From positions 1 to 28,877 of the forward strand of contig CAYUEQ010000007.1 in the NCBI GenBank assembly GCA_964443805.1: 28,877 nucleotides of DNA, read 5' to 3'. The stretch's first letter is position 1. The number at the start of each line of letters is the position of its first letter. The stretch comes from CAYUEQ01 sp964443805. GTDB lineage: Bacteria > Bacillota_I > Bacilli_A > RF39 > UBA660. The notes beneath the pieces were generated by a model, which was given only the letters and a program-made list of their open reading frames with translations, did not search any database and was not told the origin of the DNA. Shown in pieces: positions 22,413 to 28,877 of this stretch. Made by a program: the position numbers and the translations under genes.

Positions 22413-23293
22413 ATTATTTACAAAAACTAGGAAAATTAACAGAAAATATTAATTTAGAAAAATATAATACTTATAAAATTAAAAAGAAAGCTAAATATTT
22501 ATTTTTACCAAATAGTGTTAACGATTTAATTAAAGCTTTAAAATATATGAATGAAAATAAAATTAAGTATCTATTAATTGGTAATGGTTCTAATATAATA
22601 TTGAGTGATAAATATTTTGATGGAATAGTTATTAAATTAAGTTTATTAGAGGAAATTACTATAACAGAAAAATCAGTAAAATGTGGTGCAGGAGTTATGT
22701 TACCAAAACTAGTTATTGCAACTATAAATAACAATTTAAGAGGATTAGAATGGGCTTTTGGTATTCCTGGTAATATTGGTGGTAGTGTAGCTGGAAATGC
22801 TGGAGCTTATAATTCATGTATTTTTGATTTTATAAACGAAGTTACTTTTATTGATGAAAACTTAGAATTAAAAACATTAAAAAAAGATGAATTAGAATAT
22901 GATTATAGAACATCATCTTTTAAAAATAATAAAAACTGGATTATAGTCTCTACAGTCCTTGATTTAAATGAAGGGCCTAAAGAAGAAGCTAAGTTATTGA
23001 TTGAAGATCGTTTAAAAAGAAGAAAAGACAGTCAACCGTTAGAATACCCATCAGCAGGTTCTGTGTTCCGTAATCCCGAGAATAATTTTGCAGGTAAATT
23101 AATTGAAGATTTTGGTTTTAAAAATAAAAATATCGGTGGAGCTTATGTAAGCGATAAGCATGCTAACTTTATAATAAATAAAAATAATGCAACTGGAAAA
23201 GAGATAAAAGAATTAATTGAATTAATTAAAGAAAAAATATTTAATGAATACAATATTGAATTAATAGTTGAACAAGAATTTATAGATTGGTGA
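22406..23293 (+). CDS. murB: MurB, UDP-N-acetylenolpyruvylglucosamine reductase
   Basis: A 295-residue FAD enzyme that reduces UDP-GlcNAc-enolpyruvate to UDP-MurNAc with NADPH. The FAD-binding loop is LLIGNGSNIILSD, followed by GIPGNIGGSVAGNAGAY, the YRTSSFK stretch, and the catalytic Ser region SAGSVFRNP; the final Glu is probably in IVEQEFI. This is the shorter murB type II layout of Gram-positives. It overlaps murG at the start and ends 7 bases before ftsQ. Confidence 0.97.
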   Translation: MVDYLQKLGKLTENINLEKYNTYKIKKKAKYLFLPNSVNDLIKALKYMNENKIKYLLIGNGSNIILSDKYFDGIVIKLSLLEEITITEKSVKCGAGVMLPKLVIATINNNLRGLEWAFGIPGNIGGSVAGNAGAYNSCIFDFINEVTFIDENLELKTLKKDELEYDYRTSSFKNNKNWIIVSTVLDLNEGPKEEAKLLIEDRLKRRKDSQPLEYPSAGSVFRNPENNFAGKLIEDFGFKNKNIGGAYVSDKHANFIINKNNATGKEIKELIELIKEKIFNEYNIELIVEQEFIDW

Positions 23294-23300
23294 AATATTT

Positions 23301-24011
23301 ATGGCTAAAGCAAAAAAAAATAAAAAACTTAAATTTAAAAAACATGGATTTAAAAGATTAATAATTATTTTATTAATTCTTTATCTGCTTGGCTGTATAA
23401 TATATTATTTATTTAATTTACCAATTAAAAATATCCATATAAATGGTACTGAAGTATTAACTGATCATGAGATTATAATGTCTGCAGGTATTAAAGATTA
23501 CCCATCTATATTTAAAACTAGAACTAGAACATTAAGAAAAAAACTTAATAAAAATCCTATAATCAAAGATGTAGAAATTAAAAAGGATTTATTTGGGAAA
23601 TTAACATTAAATATAATTGAGAACAAACCATTATTTTATAATAAAACAAAAGAAAAAATAATTCTTGAAAATGGAGAAGAAATAAATGATGCAAACAAAT
23701 ATTTAAAAATACCAACGTTAATAAACATAGTACCTAATAAAATATATAAGTCCTTACTTGAAAAAATAAAAGATATTGATTATGATATTATAAAATTAAT
23801 TAGTGAAATAGAATATGTTCATTCAGAAACAAATGAAGAGTCAGATCGCTTTTTATTAAGAATGAATGATAACAATACTGTATATATAAATTTATTAAAT
23901 ATCAAAAACTTGAACTTATATTTAGATATGTTTACTGCATTCTCAGATGAAAGAGGTACACTATATTTAGATTCAAGTAATAGTGTTAATTTCTTTTTTA
24001 AGGCTTATTAA
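23301..24011 (+). CDS. ftsQ: FtsQ/DivIB division protein
   Basis: A 236-residue single-pass protein: a very basic cytoplasmic N-terminus (AKAKKNKKLKFKKHGFKR), a membrane helix (about 20-39), then a POTRA domain that opens NIHINGTEVLTDHEIIMSAGI, and a beta domain. DivIB/FtsQ is part of the FtsL-FtsB-FtsQ complex that activates septal wall synthesis. Pairwise identity in this family is low; the order murG-murB-ftsQ supports the call. In Bacillus ftsZ/ftsA follow; here queH follows. Confidence 0.88.
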   Translation: MAKAKKNKKLKFKKHGFKRLIIILLILYLLGCIIYYLFNLPIKNIHINGTEVLTDHEIIMSAGIKDYPSIFKTRTRTLRKKLNKNPIIKDVEIKKDLFGKLTLNIIENKPLFYNKTKEKIILENGEEINDANKYLKIPTLINIVPNKIYKSLLEKIKDIDYDIIKLISEIEYVHSETNEESDRFLLRMNDNNTVYINLLNIKNLNLYLDMFTAFSDERGTLYLDSSNSVNFFFKAY

Positions 24012-24023
24012 GAAGGTTGTAAT

Positions 24024-24632
24024 ATGAATTATGATAAATTAATGCAAGTAGAATTAAATAATTTTAAGGTAAAACAAAAATTGCTTTTACATTCTTGTTG
24101 TGGTCCTTGTAGTACTTCGGTTATTAAACAATTAATTAAATATTTTGATATTACTGTTTATTTTTATAATCCAAATATTGAACCTAAAGAAGAATATGAA
24201 AAAAGAAAAAATACTCAAAAAGAATTAATAACTAAACTAAATAAAAACCATAATATAAATTTTATAGAAGGTGATTATGAAAATGATTTATATCATCAAA
24301 CAATAAGAGGCTTAGAACAAGAAAAAGAAGGTGGTGCAAGATGTAATAAATGTTTCTACCTTCGCTTAGATAAAACTGCAAAATATGCAAAAGAAAATAA
24401 CTACGATTATTTTGCAACAACCCTTTCAGTAAGTCCGCATAAAAATAGTAAATTAATAAATGAATTAGGAACTAAACTTAGTAAAATATATTATGTTAAA
24501 TATCTAGTATCAGACTTCAAAAAAAGAGATGGATATAAAAATAGTGTTTTATTATCAAAGGAATATAAATTGTATCGCCAAGAGTATTGCGGCTGTATAT
24601 ATTCTTCATCAACAACTATAACTAAGTCTTGA
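24024..24632 (+). CDS. queH: QueH epoxyqueuosine reductase
   Basis: A 202-residue protein of the DUF208/QueH family, which carries out the last step of queuosine synthesis in tRNA, reducing epoxyqueuosine. It does so without the cobalamin used by QueG. The iron-sulfur and metal-binding cysteines are all visible: Cys25-Cys26-x-x-Cys29 (HSCCGPCST), GARCNKCFYLR, and YCGCIYS. Its position after ftsQ is unusual and is probably only co-transcription; the gap is 12 bases and no terminator lies between. Ribosome-binding site AAGAAGG. Confidence 0.95.
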   Translation: MNYDKLMQVELNNFKVKQKLLLHSCCGPCSTSVIKQLIKYFDITVYFYNPNIEPKEEYEKRKNTQKELITKLNKNHNINFIEGDYENDLYHQTIRGLEQEKEGGARCNKCFYLRLDKTAKYAKENNYDYFATTLSVSPHKNSKLINELGTKLSKIYYVKYLVSDFKKRDGYKNSVLLSKEYKLYRQEYCGCIYSSSTTITKS

Positions 24633-24657
24633 ATAAACTCATTAAAAATGATAATAT
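24629..24657 (+). promoter_or_regulatory. Possible promoter of the TasA-like gene
   Basis: TTGAAT, a 17-base spacer and TAATAT, overlapping the queH stop. The -10 box is imperfect. Confidence 0.4.
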
Positions 24658-24689
24658 CAATATAAAAGATAAGAACAAAAGGAGTAACT

Positions 24690-26507
24690 ATGAATAAAAG
24701 TAAAATAATATTATCAATAATCATAGTAGCAATAACAATCTTAATGGGCATTGGCACCTATGCTTTTTTTACTGCAGATATACAAGGCAATATCGAAAAC
24801 AATAATATAGTTCAAAAAACAGGGTCACTAAGTATAGAATATATTGAAGGACAAAATATAGTTGGTGAGGGTATTGAACCAGGATGGAATGGAACTAAAA
24901 CTTTTACAATAAAAAACACCGGAACGCTACCAGTATCATATGATATCGTTTTTGCTGATGTAATGAATACATTTATCAACGATGAAGTAATATATAGCGG
25001 AACATGTAAAAGTAGTCAAACTTCTTGTAAAAATATAAATCAGGGTATAGTAGCAGAAGAAGAATTCTTTATTAGCCAAAATATAAATATTGAACCAAAC
25101 GAAGAACATTCATATGAAATAAAAATAGAGTTTATTGAGACTGGAGAAAACCAAGATTATAATAATCATGCAGAACTATCGGGAAAGATATCAATCTATG
25201 AAACCGGAACATATGTAATAAAAGGTTTAAAGGTTGATATTGTAGATAATATGATCCCAGTATCATGGGATGGTTCAACTTTAGTGAAAGCAGATATAAC
25301 TAATACTAAGCAAAATTGGTTTGATTATGATAATCAAAAGTGGGCGAATGCAGTACTCGTAACAGATGAATCAAGAGAAAATTACGAAACAGCAAACCAA
25401 GGAACATCGATAATAGAAGATGATGTTCTAGCTTATTATACCTATGTTCCAAGATATCGATATTTATTATGGAATGCTAGCAATAATGAAGAATGTTTAA
25501 ACGATTATTGTGATGAACAAGAAATTATGATAGAGTTTGAAAATAAAAATGAAGAGAAATCTACTGGTTCAACAAATGGAGAGTGGTTAACTCACCCAGC
25601 ATTTACTTTTGGAAAAAACGAATTAAATGGAATCTGGGTAGGTAAGTTTACAACTAGTGTTGACTCAAATACTACCTGTTATACATCACCATCAGAGGCC
25701 AACTGTAACTCAAAAACGCTAAATCCACGAATCAAACCAAATTTAGATATGTGGAAATATGTAGATGTATCAACAGCATATAGTGTAAGTCAAAAGCTAC
25801 AAACAAATAGTATGTATGGATTAAACAGTTATGATAATGCTGATTCTCATATGATGAAGAATATGGAATGGGGAGCAGTAACATATCTATCACATAGTAA
25901 ATATGGAAAATATGGTAATGAAAATTATATAGGAAATAATAAAGAAATATATATAAATAATTATTTACAAGACTTTAAAACCGAAACAGGATGTTCAGGA
26001 GGAACAACACATTCATCTCAAAACGAATCAGGTTGTCCTCACTCATATCCGGAACAAACGTTAGAAGCAACAGGAGCAAGTACCACTGGTAACATATATG
26101 GAATATATGATATGAGTGGAGGAGTATGGGAGTATGTGATGGGACAAATAGTTCAAAGTGTAGGAACACCACTAGGAATATTTCATGCCAATAGTAGCTC
26201 CGGAACATGGGATACAATCCCTCAACAAAAATATTATGATAGTTATACCTATGATACAAATGTATTAAGTCATGGAAGAGGACAATTAGGAGATGCAACT
26301 AAAGAAGCGTTAAAAGATTTTGAAAAAGGAGAATATGATGGTTGGTATGGTGATAGATCAGCTATTCCTAGTACGGAGGACTATCCTTGGTTTATTCGTG
26401 GTGGAAGCGCAAATCAGAGTTATAATTCAGGAGCTTTTTCATTTATTAGAGAAACAGGATATACGTACTCTAACTGTGGTTTTCGTTTAGTTTTAATACT
26501 AGAATAG
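24690..26507 (+). CDS. Exported TasA-like protein with FGE/C-type-lectin-like C-terminus
   Basis: A 605-residue surface protein. The N-terminus is a SipW-type signal and camelysin/TasA-like start: a hydrophobic core (IILSIIIVAITILMG), then GTYAFFTADIQGN and a beta-sandwich domain up to about residue 170 (VQKTGSLSIEYIEG, FTIKNTGTLPVSYDI). The C-terminal 350 residues resemble the formylglycine-generating-enzyme (SUMF1) fold: TYVPRYRYLLWN, GIWVGKF, NIYGIYDMSGGVWEYVMG, WFIRGGSANQS and a closing NCGFRLVLILE. Catalytic cysteines of a true FGE are not clear, so a binding or structural role is likelier. No SipW signal peptidase gene is in the window. Ribosome-binding site AAAGGAG. A strong terminator follows. 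Confidence 0.82.
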   Translation: MNKSKIILSIIIVAITILMGIGTYAFFTADIQGNIENNNIVQKTGSLSIEYIEGQNIVGEGIEPGWNGTKTFTIKNTGTLPVSYDIVFADVMNTFINDEVIYSGTCKSSQTSCKNINQGIVAEEEFFISQNINIEPNEEHSYEIKIEFIETGENQDYNNHAELSGKISIYETGTYVIKGLKVDIVDNMIPVSWDGSTLVKADITNTKQNWFDYDNQKWANAVLVTDESRENYETANQGTSIIEDDVLAYYTYVPRYRYLLWNASNNEECLNDYCDEQEIMIEFENKNEEKSTGSTNGEWLTHPAFTFGKNELNGIWVGKFTTSVDSNTTCYTSPSEANCNSKTLNPRIKPNLDMWKYVDVSTAYSVSQKLQTNSMYGLNSYDNADSHMMKNMEWGAVTYLSHSKYGKYGNENYIGNNKEIYINNYLQDFKTETGCSGGTTHSSQNESGCPHSYPEQTLEATGASTTGNIYGIYDMSGGVWEYVMGQIVQSVGTPLGIFHANSSSGTWDTIPQQKYYDSYTYDTNVLSHGRGQLGDATKEALKDFEKGEYDGWYGDRSAIPSTEDYPWFIRGGSANQSYNSGAFSFIRETGYTYSNCGFRLVLILE

Positions 26508-26535
26508 TCATTATTTGTATAAAATGCGAGGGTTT

Positions 26536-26570
26536 AAAAAACTGTGTAATTTTAAAAATACACAGTTTTT
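26536..26570 (+). terminator. Terminator of the TasA-like gene
   Basis: AAAAACTGTGTA pairs with TACACAGTTTTT (12 bp) around a 10-base A/T loop; the T run is part of the 3' arm. Confidence 0.9.
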
Positions 26571-26637
26571 ATTATGATTTAAATTATTAAAAGGAAAAAC
26601 ATAATCTGGGTAGAAATATAATAGTAGGTGATGCAAA

Positions 26638-27303
26638 ATGAATAAGAAAAGACTATGTATATTTTTAATTGTGTTTACTTTAATAATAAGTGGCTGTAAT
26701 AAACAAGATGAAGAAGAACTTTCTTTTGAAAATGATGTTGCGATCCAAGAAGATATAGAAGATAAGGAACCTAAAAATATTAATGTTGATATTAAAGGTC
26801 AGATAAAAAAACCTGGAGTTTATTCTGTACTTGAAGGGAGTACAATTAATGATTTAATTAAATTATCTGGAGGAATTAATAAAAATGGAACAACAGAAAA
26901 TATTAATTTAGCAAAAAAAGTAGAAGATGAAATGATTGTTATTATAAAAACAAAAACAGCTCTCTCGAAATATTTAAAAAATAATAAACAATTAGAACCA
27001 ATTTGTGCTACAACTAGTGTTGATTGTAGTGAGTGTTTAAAGAATGATTCTAGTAGTGTTATTGTTAATAAGGAATCAACACCTAAAGTTGATAACAACA
27101 ATGGTAAAAGCTACAAAATATCAATTAATAACGCTACTAAAGAAGAGTTAATGCAGTTAAATGGTATTGGAGAATCTAAAGCAAGTACAATAATTGAATA
27201 TAGAAACACAAATGGTCCTTTTAAAAGTATAGAAGATATAAAGAATGTAAGCGGTATTGGTGAAGTAGCTTTTGAAAAAATTAAAGACGATATTACACTC
27301 TAA
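26638..27303 (+). CDS. comEA: ComEA-like DNA-binding competence lipoprotein
   Basis: A 221-residue lipoprotein with the lipobox LIISGC (Cys20), an acidic linker, an SLBB domain (about 43-105; VDIKGQIKKPGVYSVLEGST), a linker with three Cys (CATTSVDCSEC), and a C-terminal helix-hairpin-helix domain (about 160-221; INNATKEELMQLNGIGESKA, then VSGIGEVAFEKIK). ComEA binds double-stranded DNA outside the membrane and passes it to ComEC. Most Bacillus ComEA proteins use a membrane helix instead of a lipid anchor. The comEC gene starts inside its 3' end by a 32-base overlap. Confidence 0.93.
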   Translation: MNKKRLCIFLIVFTLIISGCNKQDEEELSFENDVAIQEDIEDKEPKNINVDIKGQIKKPGVYSVLEGSTINDLIKLSGGINKNGTTENINLAKKVEDEMIVIIKTKTALSKYLKNNKQLEPICATTSVDCSECLKNDSSSVIVNKESTPKVDNNNGKSYKISINNATKEELMQLNGIGESKASTIIEYRNTNGPFKSIEDIKNVSGIGEVAFEKIKDDITL

Positions 27304-28687
27304 TTATTTTGTTTGGATAATAATTAGTTTAATTGTTGTAATAATTATAATTAATATATTTATAATTAAAAATAAAAGTTTTTATAGTTTAGAAGATAAT
27401 AAATTTAAATGTCGGATATTGAGTTATAAAATAAATGGTAGTAAATTATCTTTTAATTTAAAATGTAAAGAAAAATTAGTTGGTAGTTATTATATAAAAA
27501 GTGAAGAAGAAAAAAATTATTTAATTAATAATTTAAAAAATGGAAGAGAAATTATTATTAAAGGTTTATTAACTAAACCTTTAAATAATACAATTCCTAA
27601 TACTTTTAATTATAGAGAGTATCTTGAGAATCAAAATATATTTTATATATTAAATATAGAAGAATATGAAATAAGGAATAATAATTTATCGATGTTGTAT
27701 AAAATAAAAAATATAATTGAAAATAGAATAGAGCTTGCTACAAAATCAAAAGAGTATTTAAAAATGTTTATCCTAGGTAATAAAAACGATTTAGATTATG
27801 ATACTTATACTAATTACCAGAAATTAGGAGTATCTCATTTATTTGCAATTTCTGGGATGCATCTTTCTATATTTTCATCAGTATTACATTTTTTTATTAA
27901 AAAATTAATTAAGAAAGAAAGTATATCATTTTTGGTTGTTAGTTTGTTTTTATTTTTATATACATTATTAGTATCAATGACTGCATCAGTTGTAAGAGCA
28001 TTTGTATCGTTTGTAACATTTGGGATTAATAGATTATTTAACTTAAAAATAAAATCAACCACATTAATGTTAGTTGTACTGTTAATAGTATTATTAATTA
28101 ATTATAAGTTTATTTATCATATAGGTTTTCAATATTCATATCTTTGTTCATTAGGTATTATCTTGTTTAATCCTATTATAAAAAAATATAATAATTATTT
28201 TGTAAAATTAATTATTATAAGTTTTATTGCAACTTTATTCAGTCTTCCAATAACAGCAATTAATTTTTATGAAATAAATATACTAAGTGTTTTTAGTAAC
28301 TTAATTTTTGTCCCATTAATTACATTTATTATTTATCCTTTAACATTGATTACTTTGATAGTTCCTTTTTTAGATAACGTATTATATATTTTTATTAAGT
28401 TATTGGAATTACTATCGAATTTAATTTTAAATTTTTTGGTATTTGAGATAATTATTCCAAAAGTACATTATGTTTATTTTATAATTTATTATTTAATCCT
28501 TTATTTAGTAATAAAAACAACTAAAAAGATGTTGATAGTTTTAATTTTTTGGATAATTTTGATTAAATTGAAGCCATTTTTAAATCCTAATGATTATGTT
28601 TATTTTTTAGACCAAACAACTCCAAATATGATACAAAGAATAAGCGGGATATTTGAAAGAAATGCTTTGATTTCAAAGGGAATATAG
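27272..28687 (+). CDS. comEC: ComEC channel protein lacking metallo-beta-lactamase domain
   Basis: A 471-residue DNA-uptake channel protein. The N-terminus has two membrane helices and an OB-like external domain. The ComEC/Rec2 competence domain follows, with LGVSHLFAISGMHLSIF and about eight more helices. Full ComEC proteins have about 750 residues and continue with a metallo-beta-lactamase-like domain that starts with FLDVGQGDS. Here the protein reaches YVYFLD, the usual entry to that domain, and then diverges (QTTPNMIQRISG) and stops 25 residues later. No VGQGD-type sequence is found in the other frames, and a perfect terminator follows the stop. The start is TTG at 27272, inside comEA; a later start is possible. 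Confidence 0.88.
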   Translation: MKKLKTILHSNYFVWIIISLIVVIIIINIFIIKNKSFYSLEDNKFKCRILSYKINGSKLSFNLKCKEKLVGSYYIKSEEEKNYLINNLKNGREIIIKGLLTKPLNNTIPNTFNYREYLENQNIFYILNIEEYEIRNNNLSMLYKIKNIIENRIELATKSKEYLKMFILGNKNDLDYDTYTNYQKLGVSHLFAISGMHLSIFSSVLHFFIKKLIKKESISFLVVSLFLFLYTLLVSMTASVVRAFVSFVTFGINRLFNLKIKSTTLMLVVLLIVLLINYKFIYHIGFQYSYLCSLGIILFNPIIKKYNNYFVKLIIISFIATLFSLPITAINFYEINILSVFSNLIFVPLITFIIYPLTLITLIVPFLDNVLYIFIKLLELLSNLILNFLVFEIIIPKVHYVYFIIYYLILYLVIKTTKKMLIVLIFWIILIKLKPFLNPNDYVYFLDQTTPNMIQRISGIFERNALISKGI

Positions 28688-28729
28688 CCTTTTCTAAATT
28701 TTATATAGTTTAGAGAAGGCTCTTTTTTT
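28686..28729 (+). terminator. Terminator of comEA-comEC
   Basis: AGCCTTTTCTAAA pairs with TTTAGAGAAGGCT (13 bp, one T-G) around a 10-base loop, and a run of T follows. It starts within the comEC stop codon. The 148 bases after it hold no gene that I can support. Confidence 0.93.
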
Positions 28730-28877
28730 GTGTTCAATAATATTATTTAAAATTATATGAATTAAAAAAAATAATAAAAAAATTATTCTATGTGTTAATT
28801 GAAACTAGTAAGTTATAAAAAAATTTTTCTATATGATTTTTTATAAAAAAAAATCAAGTCGGATTAGTGTCGAATCA

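Noticed and set aside
26370..26507. Diversity-generating retroelement
   Set aside because: Only the target-like 3' end is present. I found no second copy of this stretch and no reverse transcriptase in the window, so it is left as a test and not annotated.
28600..28687. Frameshift in comEC hiding the C-terminal domain
   Set aside because: None of the other frames downstream carries VGQGD or other domain sequence, and a strong terminator follows directly.
28740..28877. Possible RNA gene or leader at the window end (A/T hairpin at 28835-28855, GATT...AATC at the edge)
   Set aside because: I tried to fit a tRNA T-arm on the minus strand; the stem does not pair. The stretch is cut by the window edge.

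Overview
The window is one stretch of a very AT-rich chromosome. It uses the standard bacterial code: TGA ends several genes (for example the frames closing at 6131, 10825, 23293 and 24632) and tryptophan is TGG. The gene set points to an endospore-forming, Gram-positive member of the class Bacilli (Bacillota), probably an uncultured low-GC lineage. GerE, CotE, GerM and a SpoIIIAH-type protein are all present, with DivIB/FtsQ, MurG, MurB, UppS and ComEA/ComEC. GerE and CotE are coat-regulation and coat-assembly proteins typical of Bacilli. I see no rRNA, tRNA, CRISPR array, insertion sequence or phage gene. One run of 100 N (11798-11897) marks a scaffold gap.

Layout. 1-1703 is the 3' part of a SNF2-type helicase gene. 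1714-3525 (minus strand) holds three sporulation genes in transcription order: spoIIIAH, gerE, gerM. 3656-6567 is a compact class II bacteriocin locus: a C39-peptidase ABC exporter, a very small membrane accessory protein, two double-glycine precursor peptides and a third 33-residue hydrophobic peptide, closed by a terminator. 6643-8189 holds an extended bS21, CotE, bS16 and KhpA. 8269-10825 is uppS-cdsA-rseP. 10875-14173 is a run of accessory genes: a helical orphan, a CPBP protease broken by the gap, a penicillin-binding/beta-lactamase-like protein, a membrane protein and a small pyrophosphatase-like protein. 14244-18305 is a lipid-type module: a HAD protein that has lost its catalytic residues, a paralogous HAD domain fused to an acyl-activating enzyme, and a PlsC-type acyltransferase. 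18400-21227 encodes a hybrid histidine kinase and an Hpt-receiver protein. 21330-24632 is murG-murB-ftsQ-queH. 24690-26507 encodes a TasA-like exported protein with a formylglycine-enzyme/C-type-lectin-like C-terminus. 26638-28687 is comEA and a comEC that lacks the usual metallo-beta-lactamase domain.

How the parts work together. Peptidoglycan and lipid-carrier supply (UppS, MurG, MurB), phospholipid synthesis (CdsA, PlsC) and division (DivIB) form the housekeeping core. Four sporulation genes are spread over two nearby places, and each has a CATA-type -10 element upstream of the kind read by sporulation sigma factors. The kinase/Hpt pair forms a phosphorelay without an output domain. The most system-like accessory element is the bacteriocin locus: all three small peptides carry GxxxG motifs, as in two-peptide class IIb bacteriocins. 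The HAD/adenylation/acyltransferase module is the other candidate for an undescribed pathway. Gene assignments rest on motifs read by eye; no database search was possible.
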